Positions 22,883-34,839 of a stretch of DNA of 64,000 nucleotides are shown piece after piece. Under the pieces are notes generated by a model that saw only the letters and a list, made by a program, of their open reading frames with translations, was not told where the DNA came from and searched no databases. The DNA lies in the NCBI GenBank assembly GCA_002914845.1, contig JXTC01000111.1, positions 650,669 through 714,668 of the forward strand, in the 5' to 3' direction. The position numbers and the translations under genes are program-made. How positions within the stretch are numbered: position 1 is the stretch's first letter; each line of letters opens with the position of its first letter. Source of the DNA: Trema orientale. Taxonomy: Eukaryota > Streptophyta > Magnoliopsida > Rosales > Cannabaceae.

Positions 22883-23161
22883 AATTAAGATTTGACAATC
22901 TGGGCCAAAGTATGATCCTGAATCCATATTCCTTTTCATTACTTTTCCTTTTAGTTACAATGTCCAAAAAAGTGAGGTATATCGATGAAAAGAAGTGTAT
23001 ACGAGGATAAATTGTCTATGAGAAGAGAAGAGGGAGGGGAAAAGTGAAGGTGACAAAAAAATTAAGGGAACGATTGGAATTGTTACAGTGGTATATACAG
23101 AATGAGTAGATTGAATCTACGAGCTATGCGCTTTCAGACTAAATCAATTAATTTAGAGTGA

Positions 23162-26100
23162 TTAGAATGGACTGACACTCCGAGCTAATTTCAACATGAA
23201 TTCAGGTACAAGTCGTCTTCTTGGAGGAGCTGTGGCGTCTTTAGCCAGGGCAGCTGAGTCATCAGCATGAATGATGGCTAGTAAATCTTCAAACATTTTA
23301 TCATTACCACCTCTCATAGGATCCTGAATAGCAAGCCCCACAAATGATTAACTTATTAAATGGACAGAGGAGAAGAATGTAGGATACTTGATAAGACTAA
23401 TGAACTGGTGTTCACTTCAAGAAAAAGGAAGTGAAATAATTTTAACATCACAAACATTGAAGCATATAAAGAGAATAGATTTGAAAGAGGAAAATAAGTA
23501 GTTCTTGAAGAACCATAGAAGAATCAGCATTTCAATCTATTCCAATTTTGCACTGAACGAGAATGAAAGGTTATTCAGTTGGTAGAGATGAGATAGAATG
23601 AAAAGTGAAAACTAAGAGAGCAACTTTTGGCTAGTTTGGAGAGACTAAATTGAGAGGAAAATTTTGTATAAACAAGGATTATTTGACTGCATAACCGAGT
23701 CTTCCTTCAATACAAAGAATACATATGGAAAAAAGCAACTAGAGAAAATGAATCTGAAGTCCCCTTTACCTGAAGAAACAAATCCGTGTGTGTCTTTCCT
23801 TCGTACAAAATTGATTCAGCTTGGACTCCAAGTCTCTGAAGAGTTTCTGCGAAATTCTTGCTGCACAAAAGAAAATATTAATCAAAGCCTAAGGAAACTA
23901 CTGGACATGTATGGTCCATAACAAGACTTACTAACCATTTATTATTACAAAGAAAAAAAAAAAGAAAAGAAAAGAAAAGAGAAAAAAAAAAAAAAAGGTA
24001 TGGGTGAAATATTGATCTCGGAGGCACTTTTACCTGGAGTCTGATGGTATTGAATAATCTGCTGTACCATGAAACAAAACAATAGGAGGCAGGAGAGACA
24101 CTGCATTCTTAATGTTTGGGTCCTGAACCATCACTTCCGGAGAAAATTGTCGAAGGGATTGTTCCCCTTCCATTATGCTATAAAAAGGTTTAGGAAGCAG
24201 AAATGAGGTGACAAGCAAATTTTAAGAAACATAATATGCGCTCTAAAGTTTGAAGAATATAGTACCTTAAAAAGACTGAGCGGTAGAGACCTCGACTGTG
24301 GAAGTGGTCTATCAAGTCTAACAAATTATACCTGTTTGTGCAAGTTGCAATAAACACTGTTAAATAAGTACAAGATTTTATTATCTTTATTATAAATTTC
24401 TCTCAACAGCAGGAATCATATCATATAAAAGTGTTTTAAAGGAGCAGAAGCAAGAATCTCATCACAGATGAAGGAAAAACTAATGATCATTGCAGTACAC
24501 TTTGCCTACATGTGTGACATTTTAATCCGTGATTAACCAAAATCATATGAATATCAGTAACTCATCCAACAATGTATCAGTTGGATTGGCATTGAATAAG
24601 AGTTTTATCATTCAACCACTAGCCACATTAATAAAAGCCATGCATAAGAAGATACAACTTCAGCCAAAGCAAAACACCTCAAAAACCCTGTATGGCTATA
24701 TCAGAGTCATGCAGGTCCAGATTCAGAAACTTAATCAGAAAAGTTTTCAATGCCAAAAAAGCACTGCAATCTGCCATGCCCAGCATGATAAAAATGAAAC
24801 TTTATTAAAAAAAAAAATTCACTACTTATGGCCTCCAAACAATCTGGTTGATTATCCTAAACTCTGGGTAAGTTCTATCAAGATGTATTTTCATGTCAGA
24901 GGAATCATCTTATGAGAGAGTGTATCAAAAGGTTTGTTGAAATTGTGAACAAGCACTTACCCTCCAGATAAACCAAAGTAAGCCTTTATCTGGGAGACAC
25001 TCCAAGAAGTGCTCTCTCCTTCACCAGCCTCCTTGATTGCCTGTTCAACAAGAGTACAAGCAGCAATATGTGCACCAGCTGATTGTCCCATTAGATAAAT
25101 CCTAGAGAAGAAAAGCATAATAACACCACTCTTAGCATAGCAACAAAAGCCATAATGTATCTACGCACATGTGTGTGTAGTGGTGCATGTACATGCAAGA
25201 AATTACACCGAAAATGAATATATTACCTATTAGGATCACCTCCATATTCTGCAATATGATTGCAAACATATGAGATACCTTCAGAAGCATCTGCTACCAT
25301 ATCACTGATGGTTCCCTGAGGGAAATTCCTACATGAAGATTTCACAAATGTTAGCATCACAGGTAGACATAATCGACAATGGAATTTATATTTGTACACT
25401 ACATAGTTGTTTGAAGAAGAAAATATAACCTGTAATCTATGCAAGCCACAATAATGTCTCTTTCTGATAACTGTTGTCCCAAAAGAGAACCCCATGCTTT
25501 ATAGCTGCATCAGCAAAAAAGCAATACAAAAACATACGTAATTTATTATTATGCAACCCAGAAAAGTTATGTTTTCACTTGCAGACCCACCAGCTCTTGC
25601 ACTTTTCTTTCATTTGTCCTATTAACCATCTAGAAAATATATCGTCTTCGGTTATGAAAATAGTTCCAGTTTGCTCAGATAAACAAAACCTGATGCCTGG
25701 GCCCATTGTATACAACTTTAAGATTTACGTTGCAAAAAGGCAAAAAGGTTGACATAAGATGTGATGGTGTTACTAACCATCATTGAGTGTTCAAAGATAG
25801 TCTACCAAGGAGAGACCTAACTCACCCAATAATCCAGGCTCCACCAGTTACAAATGCAATGACTGGTTTTGGCCCATCACTATTTTTGGGTAGATAGAGA
25901 TCCAACCTGCAAAACAACTTTAAGCTATTAATGCCACAAATCCATAAATCAAGTAATTTAGTACATAAAAGTGCACAAGAAACGGATCAAAGTTAAGAGA
26001 TATCCTACCTATTTCTTGGTTTATCACCATAAACAACACTTCTGCGGATCTGACTGGAGAAGAAATAGTAGTAACCAACTGAAATGGGAAAGCATTCTAG

Positions 26101-27613
26101 TTATTATTATTTATACCGTAGATTGAACTTTCTGAACTCTACTTAGATGATTACTAAGAACAAAAATATCACAAATTCTAAACAGATCGTTATGACTGTT
26201 GCAGACCTTGAAAAAAGCCTGGCACAAGTAACAATGCATAACAACCAAGGGCAAGAAATCTTGTGATCCATCTGTAGCCTACCCTGAATATAAGAAAAAT
26301 GGTCAGATAACGTCATAAGTCCGAGAGATGAAAAAAAATTCTCAAAGCAGCACTAGAAGTACAAGTTTAAGATGCAAGAACGCTTGTCAGCATAAACAAC
26401 ATAAAGCAGAATACCTCTTGAAGGTATTCGGTTCTATCATTTTCCATTGAATGTAGAAGATACCAGGATGGTTATATAATCTGATGCCTAGATTCCTAAT
26501 ATAGACTATGCAATAACCCAGCAAGTTCAACAGCTTGCAAATCTTAGATTATCTCTCTTCTTAGCAGATTTCCCTATGTTCTTTCCACCTAACTTTTCCC
26601 TTACTTTTCAAGATCATTCATTCTCAAATTAAGGGCCAACTTCATACGTCACACCCACAAAAGTAAAACGTTTCACGAAACATAAGTTATCAGGCTACTA
26701 CTAATGTCCAGCAACACCATTCTTTACGAAATATTTTACTTTTTCTTATTGCGGTTAACTAATGTAGATGCTTCAAGAGCATAGCAGGTCCAATTAGCAA
26801 TGTTTGGCGTGATGTGTTGAAACTTTTTTCTTCACAAAAAACGATTTAAAAACATTAAGTAAACAAGTTTTTATCTTAATGGCAATTATCATAAACCTCA
26901 AATAAACTTAATTCCATTCAACAGTATTAAGTCCTTCATCCGCCATTATACCATTGATTGAACAACAAAGGCCAGTTTCTGCAGTTCAGTTACTCCATTA
27001 ATAAAATAAACAAACTAAAAACGAAGCTTACTCAACAAACTAATCGAAATGCCGAAATGGGTATTCAAAAACGAGTCAAGAAAATCACAACCACAATACA
27101 ATAAAACTATTCCCACATCAGAAAAAGACCCAAAACTCCATAAAAGCTCACTTACCCAAGATATCTCAAAAGCTTCAGACTCAAGCGAGTCAGCAAGAAC
27201 GTCTCAGCAGCCGCATGCCCAACTTCACGCCCCAAGGATCGGCGGCCTTCGCCGTCAGATAACGATGACAGAGAGTCCTCACTAGCGATCCGCCGTCGCC
27301 GCTGCTGGTAAAAGCTCTTAGCCGTGGCCGTTGCTGCCGCCGTCGTTGTCGTTGAAGCAGCAGCAGAAGAAGAAGTTGTTGTCGTATAGCTCGAAGCCCT
27401 GGGAAGAAGAGGCTTAATGGGCTTGAAGGAGGCCATTTCGTCTTCAAACGACGACGAAATGAGAAGGCGGGCAGTTGGGTCGTCGTTTTCAAGCTTGAGC
27501 AACATTGCGTCTGCGGAAGCCGGACCAGTGGGCAAGATTGAAGATGGGTTCGATCCAGAAAAAGGAGGAGGAGGGTGATGATGGGTTATGGGCAAAATCT
27601 GATGAGAAGGCAT
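23162..27613 (-). CDS. ICME: Isoprenylcysteine alpha-carbonyl methylesterase, ICME family (11 exons)
   Basis: Removes the carboxyl methyl ester from prenylated cysteine, opposing the ICMT methyltransferase on CaaX proteins; family members are endomembrane-bound and affect abscisic-acid responses. Minus-strand exons: 27613-27156, 26283-26207, 26078-26009, 25906-25826, 25504-25430, 25328-25227, 25101-24961, 24331-24266, 24177-24034, 23860-23770 and 23323-23162. All are GT-AG and the frame closes at 488 residues. Visible: GHAAAET followed by LLRYLGVGYRW (family hallmark), a membrane span about 162-184, the oxyanion-hole region TGGAW (222-226), nucleophile elbow GQSAG with Ser295, Asp397 in HGTADYSIP, and His429 in KTHTDLF, so the alpha/beta-hydrolase triad is complete. 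The C-terminus is LARSVSPF. The N-terminal 130 residues are Ser/Thr/Ala/His/Pro-rich and make it longer than the roughly 430-residue Arabidopsis ICME, so it may be an ICME-LIKE paralogue. Confidence 0.95.
23945..23998. repeat. Poly-purine tract in an ICME intron
   Basis: An A-rich run with AAAAG and AAAAAAA blocks lies in the intron between exons 9 and 10. On the coding strand it is a long pyrimidine tract, about 90 bp upstream of the exon 10 acceptor's far side. Confidence 0.7.
26284..27155 (-). other. Intron 1 of the ICME-type gene
   Basis: The longest intron (872 bp) separates the low-complexity N-terminus from the membrane span and hydrolase domain. The donor, GGGTAAG, would read straight into a TAA stop if unspliced. 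No transposon end is recognised in it. Confidence 0.85.
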
Positions 27614-28221
27614 TTTTGTAGACAAAGCCAGAGGTTTTTGGTTCAAATCCTTGGTGTCTTTCTTTGCCTTTTTCTTGTTTTCAAATCGAAACCAAAAACA
27701 ACCGACTGTATAATATTATCCTATTTTTCGGTTATGTTGGGTTTTCGTATAAATAAGCTTTTGTAAATTTCGCTTGACCCGAGCTCAGATGAGATCAAAA
27801 GGGAAAGATTCATGCTCTTGTGGGATGGACACTATTATTGTCATGAACCTCTATTCAACTTTTCTTTACTAAAAAAGAAACAGAAAAATTACAGGGTAAA
27901 AACAGAGAAAAAGCAGGAGAGGTGGATTTTGACACGTGGAGTTTTGTGATAGGTTGCTTCCAACTTTGTTCTTGTAGAAGTTGGAATTGGTCGTTTGCTA
28001 ATTTTGTTTTTATTCGATCTTCTCTTTTGTTCTTTTTCCGTTTTATGCTTAGTTTGACAGATGAGATACGCTAAGGTGGAATGACTTACAAATGCTAGTA
28101 GCTGCAGTATGTTTTCAGTTTGTTATTTGGACTCATAATGGTTTTGTTAGATAAATAATGCTAAGTTTCTCACCAAATATCTCACTTTTTAACAGTAATC
28201 GATATGATATATAATTTGGAA

Positions 28222-28395
28222 TAATGTTATAGGGCACCAGTGGTGCCCCAGCACCACAGTGATGTGTCAGTCTGTCACTGGCTAACATAATTATAAGTGG
28301 GGCCCATGTGAGACCCAATTTATTAATTAAATCATCCAGTGACAAACAGACATGTAACTATGGTGCTGGGCACCACTGGTGCCCCATAGCATTGC
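28222..28395. mobile_element. Palindromic MITE, about 60-bp termini
   Basis: AATGTTATAGGGCACCAGTG at the left pairs with CACTGGTGCCCCATAGCATT at the right, and pairing continues through GCCCAGCACCA and GACAGACTG/CAGACATG. The central part is about 50 bp. Within each end GGCACCAGTGGTGCC is itself a palindrome. Confidence 0.8.
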
Positions 28396-28402
28396 TCTTT
28401 AG

Positions 28403-29121
28403 TAGGGGTGTTCAAAAAAACCGCCAAACCGTGAAAACCGCCCAATCCAATCCAAACCGCCCAATCCGTGCGGTTTTTTTTTTTAAATGGCCGATTACGG
28501 ATTAGAAAGTATGAAAACCGACTTGGCCGGTTTGGTTTTCGGTTTTAAAAAAATTTGGTCGGATTCAAACCGAACCGGCCAATAAATTTGTATATGTATT
28601 TTTTTTTTTTAAAAAATGTATATTAATAGTTAAAAATTTATGCTTATTCATTCTAATTGAGTAATGATTACTCTTAGGTTATTTAGGACTATGTTACTTA
28701 AGACTCTTATGATATTTTAGACTTTAAGTCTTGTTGTTATGATATGTTTAAGATTAAAGACTTTAACTTTACTATTCAATTTTGATTAAGTTGTAAGTTG
28801 TAACCAAAATTTAAGTTTACTATGACTTTCGATTTGGTTATAGCTTTTAACTATATTATGGTTTCGTTTTATATTTGGACTTTATATTTTAGATAAAATA
28901 TGATTGTAATATGAGCTTAGTTGATATTGTGTTAATTCAAATTTTGTAAGTTTTTAAACCGCGGAAACCGCCCAAACCGGCCGCAAAAATATAGGTGCAG
29001 TTTGGCCGGTTTGAATCGACAAACTCAAACCGCACGGATTGGTAAACCGGCTAAACCGCACATTCGGATTGGTTTCTGGATTGACGATTTAGACCGTCTA
29101 AACCGGCCATGAACACCCCTA
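28403..29121. mobile_element. Non-autonomous hAT-type element, perfect 8-bp TSD
   Basis: Termini TAGGGGTGTTCA and TGAACACCCCTA, flanked by the perfect duplication CTCTTTAG at 28395-28402 and 29122-29129. Both subterminal regions are GC-rich with AAACCGCC/CCGGTTT modules; the core is AT-rich with no transposase. It sits directly against the palindromic MITE at 28222-28395. Confidence 0.88.
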
Positions 29122-29125
29122 CTCT

Positions 29126-29290
29126 TTAGAAATATAGAACACTAGATGAAATCTCTCAATATTAATCTCACAACACAAATATTATTAAATTTATTTATAT
29201 TAAGTTTTAATTCACTGACATCTATCACGTCAAACGATTTAGAAATGTAGAACACTAGGTAAAATCCCCTAATATTATTCTTATTATATT
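29126..29290. repeat. Two diverged copies of a short direct repeat
   Basis: TTAGAAATATAGAACACTAG at about 29126 recurs as TTAGAAATGTAGAACACTAG at about 29239, each followed by AAATC and a TAATATTA motif. The offset is about 110 bp. Confidence 0.6.
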
Positions 29291-30290
29291 ACCAATAAAC
29301 TTTAGTAAAATACGCATCTTGAGCAGTGACATACAATAATATAAAAAAAAGTATTGCTAACATCCTTATATTTTTGAAATTTTAAGTAAGTTTTGATTAG
29401 CTTCTTAATTATATAATTATCCCTATAACTTCCATTGCTAATGATAGTCACTTCTAAGAATGAATAAAAGAAAGATTGCGTTTTGATAGTTAGTTAAACA
29501 AAAATATACTCTAACTTTACTGATTACTACGAAAATAATGCCAAGATTACAACACAGTCATTCATGACTCAGCTTAGTTAACCTTCTTTCAGCCAGATCT
29601 AGCCTGAATGGCTGAATTGAGTGGAATTTATAAGAATAATAGTAGTTAATCACAGTTTTATTTTTCACTATCCCTTGTACGAAAAAAAAAAAAAAAAAAA
29701 AATCCATGATGACTTGGTCCAATTTTGTGTTCCAATTTTGTTTGATTCTCTATTTTTCCAAGCTAAAAAAGTATTGAAAATTAAAGTCACGCGCCAATTT
29801 GATTAAAATAAGATGTTTGGATACTGATCAGTATTCAGTGATCACTAAATAGTACAATTAATATACTTATTATATTGGACACGCACCTTGTTTAAGGTTT
29901 AATACTTTGATTAATCTGACCAGACCATCATGACCATGTACGACGGGAGCTACTAGGTTCATGTTGGACTCGGGAGGTCCTTGATTGGGCTTGATACTTC
30001 ATTTTGGGTTGGCCATAATAGATTGTAATCCAGTTACAAACCCTTTGGGCCAAAATCAATTCTCACTGGGGCTTCTTACAAAATTCTAGGCCGAAGTACC
30101 AAAAATTGAAAAAATTTAGATGGGCTAAATTTTGATTAAATTAGAGAAAATATGGTATATATGTCCACTTTTTAAAACTTAGTTAAGTATATGTCAATCA
30201 TTAAAAATTTATAGCCAAATATTCAACTTTTACAAATCTTTTAGATAATAAAGTTTTTGTTTTCCGATTTTGCCCTTAATTAAAATTGTA
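29291..30290. other. Intergenic region, no gene seen
   Basis: AT-rich spacer with a poly-A tract at 29683-29702. The frame at 29621-29806 is a chance reading through that tract. Confidence 0.55.
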
Positions 30291-30791
30291 TAGTTTTTTT
30301 CCATTCTTTTTTTTCTTCCGAATCATTCTCGTTCTTCTTTCTCCTTCTCTTTCTTTTTTTTTTTTTATTCTTCTTTCTCCTAAATCTCTCATTCCACTAT
30401 TGATTTTCCATTCCCTTCTTCTAGAATCTCCATTCTTCTTCTCGGATCTCCCCCGGAATCGGTTGCCTTCCGGCATTTCTCTCTATTGTTCTTCTTCTCC
30501 GGTATTGTTTGGTTCATCTTCTCGGATCTCTAGCATTTTTAGTGATTTTTCTATTTGCAATGGTCGAATTGATCTTGACTTTGATCTTGTTTATGCATGT
30601 ATTGGTTTTTTTTTTGAGTTGATTGTATTGTGTATTTTGATTTTGATTTTGATTTTGTTTTATTGTATTGGGTCTTATTTTAGGGCTTTTGATTTTTATT
30701 GTCAATTTATTTTGTAACTACTGTTAATTTCTTGTATAATATTATGTTTTGTTATTAATTAATATTTATTTGTGTTATTTTATATGTTTTT

Positions 30792-31395
30792 GAATTATTT
30801 CTTATAATTAGTATTGGTTCATGAATTTTTTATCGTGGTACATATGTGTTTTGTGGTGGTATATGGTATTATTATTCGTTGATTTTTGTTGCTGAAGATT
30901 TTCACTATTTTAATTCGGTTTATAAATTATTTGTCGCAGTATATATAATTTTTGTGCTGGTATATAATATTTCTTTTCTCTAGTCTTTCTTTATAAACAT
31001 GTTAGGTGTTTTCTTGTTTGGTTTATATATTTTGGTTATATATGATTTTTGAGGTAGTATATGGTAATTTTTGGCTGTGGTATATGATTTTTGAATTATT
31101 TTTCGTAATTAGTAATAGTTCATGAATTTTTCATTGTGGTACATATATTTTTTTGTGGTGGTATATGGCATAACTGTTTGTTGGTTTTGTTGCTGAAGAT
31201 GTTCACTATTTAGCTCGGTTCATGAATTCTTTGTCGCGGTATATATTCTTTTTTGTGCAAGTATATGATGTTTATATTCTCTAGTTTTTGTTTACGAACA
31301 TGCTAAGTATTTTCTTTATTGGTTCATAAATTTTTGGAAGTGGTATATAGGATTTTTGAGGGTATATGATTAGTGTTTTGTGGTTATTACATGCT
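30792..31395. repeat. Tandem duplication of an about 301-bp unit
   Basis: GAATTATTTCTTATAATTAG at 30792 recurs as GAATTATTTTTCGTAATTAG at 31093. Later landmarks recur at the same offset: GTGGTGGTATATGG, GTTGCTGAAGAT, TTCACTATTT and TTTCTCTAGT/TTCTCTAGTT. The units are diverged but co-linear. Confidence 0.75.
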
Positions 31396-31691
31396 CATTA
31401 TTCATTGTTTGGTTCATATTTTTGTAGTTGTAGTATATGTGATTTTTGTGGTGGTATATTTTTTGTCGTGATATAGTGTTGTTGAAAATGTTTAGTACTT
31501 TGTATTTGTTTTCTGCACTTTTTGTTATGGTTCATATGCTTATGAACTTTGTATGCATAATGATGTACATGTTTTATTTTTTTATATATCTATTGTACGT
31601 ATTTAAAATTCTCTTATTTTGATTAAAGTTTAAACTATATTTTTGTAATATATAGATTATGTGCTTCTTTTTTTTTGCTTAAAATTAGAGC

Positions 31692-31800
31692 CTTTTTTTT
31701 TTGTCACTACCAAGTTTGAACTCCTGATCCCCTAAACTTACACACACATCCCTCAAGCCTTGGACCAACTGGACTAGCCTCAGTTGGCATAGTGATTCAT
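31692..31800 (-). mobile_element. tRNA-derived SINE, second member
   Basis: Shares CTACCAAG-TTTGAAC and ACACACATCCCTCAAGCC (plus-strand reading) with the SINE at 10299. On the minus strand it has the B-box-like GTTCAAACTTGG and ends in poly(A) (poly-T at 31692-31702). Confidence 0.65.
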
Positions 31801-31925
31801 GTACCTAGTTCATTTTTTTTTTATGTACTTATGTACCTTATTTACTGACTCATGTAACCTAGCTCATTTTTTTATGTACTTGGTGTACTTGTTATTTTTC
31901 ACTTTTTTTTTTTTGATGTATTTCT

Positions 31926-32085
31926 AGGTATAGCAAAGATACCTATTATTATTCATTATCATGATTATTTGGGGCCGAAAAAGAAAATAATCCTTTTTGC
32001 TAGAGATTTCAAGAAGAAGCAAATGAAGTGCGGCCGATGCAAGCAATACGGCCATAATCGAAAAACTTATAGAATTCCCACGGTG
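31926..32085 (+). pseudogene. MULE transposase remnant (CCHC zinc knuckle)
   Basis: One frame reads PKKKIILFARDFKKKQ then KCGRCKQYGHNRKTYR, the form of the C-terminal zinc knuckle of Mutator-type (MuDR) transposases, where a GRPKKKR basic stretch precedes C-x2-C-x4-H-x4-C. Cysteines are encoded at 32029-32031 and 32038-32040 and the His at 32053-32055; the last Cys is Tyr (32068-32070). Stops lie close by on both sides, so this is a decayed 3' fragment. The rest of the transposase was not found. Confidence 0.65.
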
Positions 32086-33170
32086 TTACGTGTTTTAAAG
32101 AAGATATATATAATTTTTGTTTTGAGTTATAGTTAGTCTTTCTTTGAAGGTTTTGAGAAAATATATCTATTAAATTACATTTGAAACTATGTATTTACAT
32201 AATAATAAAACGATATCTATTCTTATTGTCTACTAAAAATATGTAAAAAAAAAAAAAAAAAAATTTGTTATTTTAAACACACAGTACTAGTAATGTTCAT
32301 TTTCAAAATAGAAGTATAATATCTCTCTCTCTTCTTTTTTTCCCTATATTTCTTTCTCTGAATCGCTTTCATAACATCTTCTCTTTTTGTTCTCGGCCTA
32401 ACAATAAAGCTCCACGACCTTTTTCTCTTAGAAGAACTTCATTTTGTTCTAAGTTACTGCTTCTATGATCAGATTATTAATGCTTTATCTTTTTTGATGA
32501 CAAACATCCTACAATCAGCCCTGTTTTTGAAAAAAAAAAAAAAAAAACTGAGCAAATAATTTATGAACTATACACATAAGTTTATGAACCACACACATAA
32601 ACTTATGAACTATACACATAACTTGAATAGTTTATAAATTTTTCAACCGCATGCATAACTTTATGAATTAAATACATAATGAACCAAACAAGAATAATAA
32701 TTGAAATTTTTTTTTTAAAAAAAAAAGAAGAAAACTTTTCACTCCTGTCAAGCAGTAAGCGTATAATCCAATGAAAAACTATTAGTGCATAAATTCATGA
32801 GTTTATGAATTGAATAAATAATTTATGAACCATACATATAATTCTTGTTATATAAGCCTAATAAATTACATTGATTTGTTAATATAGAGGAATGAAAACA
32901 TTTGCCCAGAAAGAAATTGTTTTTTGCTCATTAATATTTTTCTTCCATAAAATGTGTACTCACCAAATTTAAAAAATATTTTTTGATTAACTTAATTATA
33001 AAAAATATGGTTTAGTCTGAGTGTGTGTGAGAAAGGCATTACAAGTGGGATAATTTAATTAATATCTATATAAAAATCGATTATAAACAAAACAAGTATA
33101 TTTCTTTCACTCTTTGGATAATGGATAAAGTTATTAAGTAAGGCCACTCAATCCATAAAGAGATCAAAAA
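32086..33170. other. Intergenic region with AACTTATGAACCA-type repeats
   Basis: Contains poly-A tracts (32246-32263, 32529-32547) and four or five copies of TTTATGAACTATACACATAA-type motif between 32560 and 32690, recurring at 32800-32840. No gene is recognised. Confidence 0.5.
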
Positions 33171-33176
33171 CCCATC

Positions 33177-33446
33177 GTGGAGGCTGGGGCAACTCCCTCT
33201 TACTATCAACTATCGTCTCATCATCTTCTCCTTCCTCGACCACCAAATCAAGTTTTCCAGAAAGTTCCATCGCCGATTGGCTCTCCGGGACTCGCCGCCG
33301 ATAGGGTCTTCACCGCCACCAAAGTCATCACTAGTGTTCAAGCTCCTGGTGCCATCGGAGTAGATGGTGTCATCTCTGCAAATAAAGAATGTGTTGCTAC
33401 ACTCATTTATAAGTATTTTGGGTATAGTATTATAACGGATCTCTAA
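33177..33446 (+). other. Unrecognised 89-codon frame in a GC-richer patch
   Basis: ATG at 33177 opens 89 codons to the stop at 33444-33446. The first 60 residues (MEAGATPSYYQ ... QAPGAIGVDG) have balanced, gene-like composition and the DNA there is clearly GC-richer than its surroundings; the last 25 codons drift into AT-rich sequence after a possible GT donor. I do not recognise the product. It could be an old exon, a gene fragment captured by a transposon, or chance. Confidence 0.3.
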
Positions 33447-33599
33447 GTAGGGCATATTGCTATAAGCATTTGGGCTTAGACATGTAATAAGTTTTGGGCC
33501 AAAAAAAAGCCAGATATCTAGTCACCTCAATAAATTACTTGTACACCACTTTTTTTTCCTAATTAATTAAATCCACTACCATACTATTTTTTTAAAATA

Positions 33600-33880
33600 A
33601 ATTTTTGATGAATTCTTGACAAATTCTTGGCGATCTTGATGGATTCTTAAACGATTATTGACGTAGATGGCAATCTTGATGGATTCTTGATGAATTTTCG
33701 ACGGATTCTTGACAATCTTGACGGCTTCTTGATGGATTCTTAACATCAACGGTGATCTTAACAGGTTCTTGATGAATTCTTGACGAATTCTTCACAATCT
33801 TGATAGATTTTTGACAGATTATTGACGTCGCTAGTGATCTTGATGAATTTTTGACAGATTCTTCACTAATTCCCTCCCAA
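33600..33880. repeat. Degenerate tandem repeat of GATTCTTGA units
   Basis: GATGGATTCTTGACGAATTC-like units of about 20-35 bp recur at least ten times, mixed with CGGTGATCTTGA and GACAATCTTGA variants. Low-complexity minisatellite. Confidence 0.75.
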
Positions 33881-33949
33881 AAGTGGTAGAATCTAATGGT
33901 GGTAGTAAATTTAGTTATACATTTGAAAAAAGTGGTAATTGCCTACTTA

Positions 33950-34690
33950 ACCCCTGATTTTTTTTTTTTTGTAAAATCAAGGATTGATTTTGAAAATATC
34001 ATTTTTTTTAAATTTTTTTAGAAAACTAACATATTTAATAAATATTTAGAAAAATATCATTTTTTCCTAAAAATTAGTATTTCAATCGTAATTAAGGTAA
34101 CTAATTAGATTACATGGAGTAACTAATCTAGTTACTTGACCTAAATGGTTAAGTTACTTCGAGTATCTTATCAATAAATATAAAGTGGTATTTTTCTAAT
34201 CAAAATCGGGAATTTTTCAAATAATTTCAAAATCCAGGATTTTTCAATTTTTTTTTAAAAGTAACCATAAAAAATCAAATTTCATCTACAAAATTCTATG
34301 CCCAAAGTACCGAAAATTGAAAAACCCAAATGTGTTGAATTTTTTGGAAAATGCCGGATTGATTTAGAAAAATATCACTTTTTTAAAGTTGTTTAGAAAA
34401 ATATCATTTTTATAAATATTTAAAAAATACCACTTTTCCTTCAAAATTAGTATTTTTCAAAATTATCGAAGTAACCAGTTAGATTACTTAGGGTAACCAA
34501 TCTAATTACAGCTTGATTGGTTATTTCAAGTATCTCATCAATTAATAAAAAGTAGTATTACTTTAAATACTTTTAAAAGTGGTATTTTTCTAATTAAAAT
34601 CCAGGATTTTTCAAATAATTTCAAAATCTGGGATTTTTCAATTTTTTTGAAATATCATCACAAAAAATCAAATTTCCTTTTCCGACCTGG
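33950..34690. repeat. Tandem pair of an about 350-400-bp repeat
   Basis: Two consecutive copies (about 33950-34290 and 34291-34690) share AGAAAAATATCA, TTAAAATTAGTATTT-like, GTAACTAATCTAGTTAC-like, TCAAGTATCTCATCAAT, AAATCCAGGATTTTTC and a final CCCAAAGTACCGAAAATTG. A related copy in opposite orientation lies at 40890-41312. Confidence 0.65.
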
Positions 34691-34839
34691 AAATGGACCT
34701 AACTAGTAGTGTTTTTCTAAATAGACTTCTAAAAAAATGATATTTTTCTAAATAAATCCAGAATTTCTTTAAAAAGAAATGAGCCCATTAAGGACTTTTT
34801 CAAGAGAAAATTAGCCTATCTACGGCCATTTTAGAAAAG

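Noticed and set aside
24529-24915. 128-codon plus-strand frame
   Set aside because: Lies antisense within the intron between exons 7 and 8 of the ICME-type gene; composition is Lys/Gln/Asn-rich and AT-driven, with no recognised motif.
30286-30717. 143-codon plus-strand frame, Phe/Ser/Leu-rich
   Set aside because: It runs through a TTCTTCTTTTTT pyrimidine tract and TTGATTTTGATTTT repeats; composition is low-complexity and no motif, promoter or splice pattern supports a protein.
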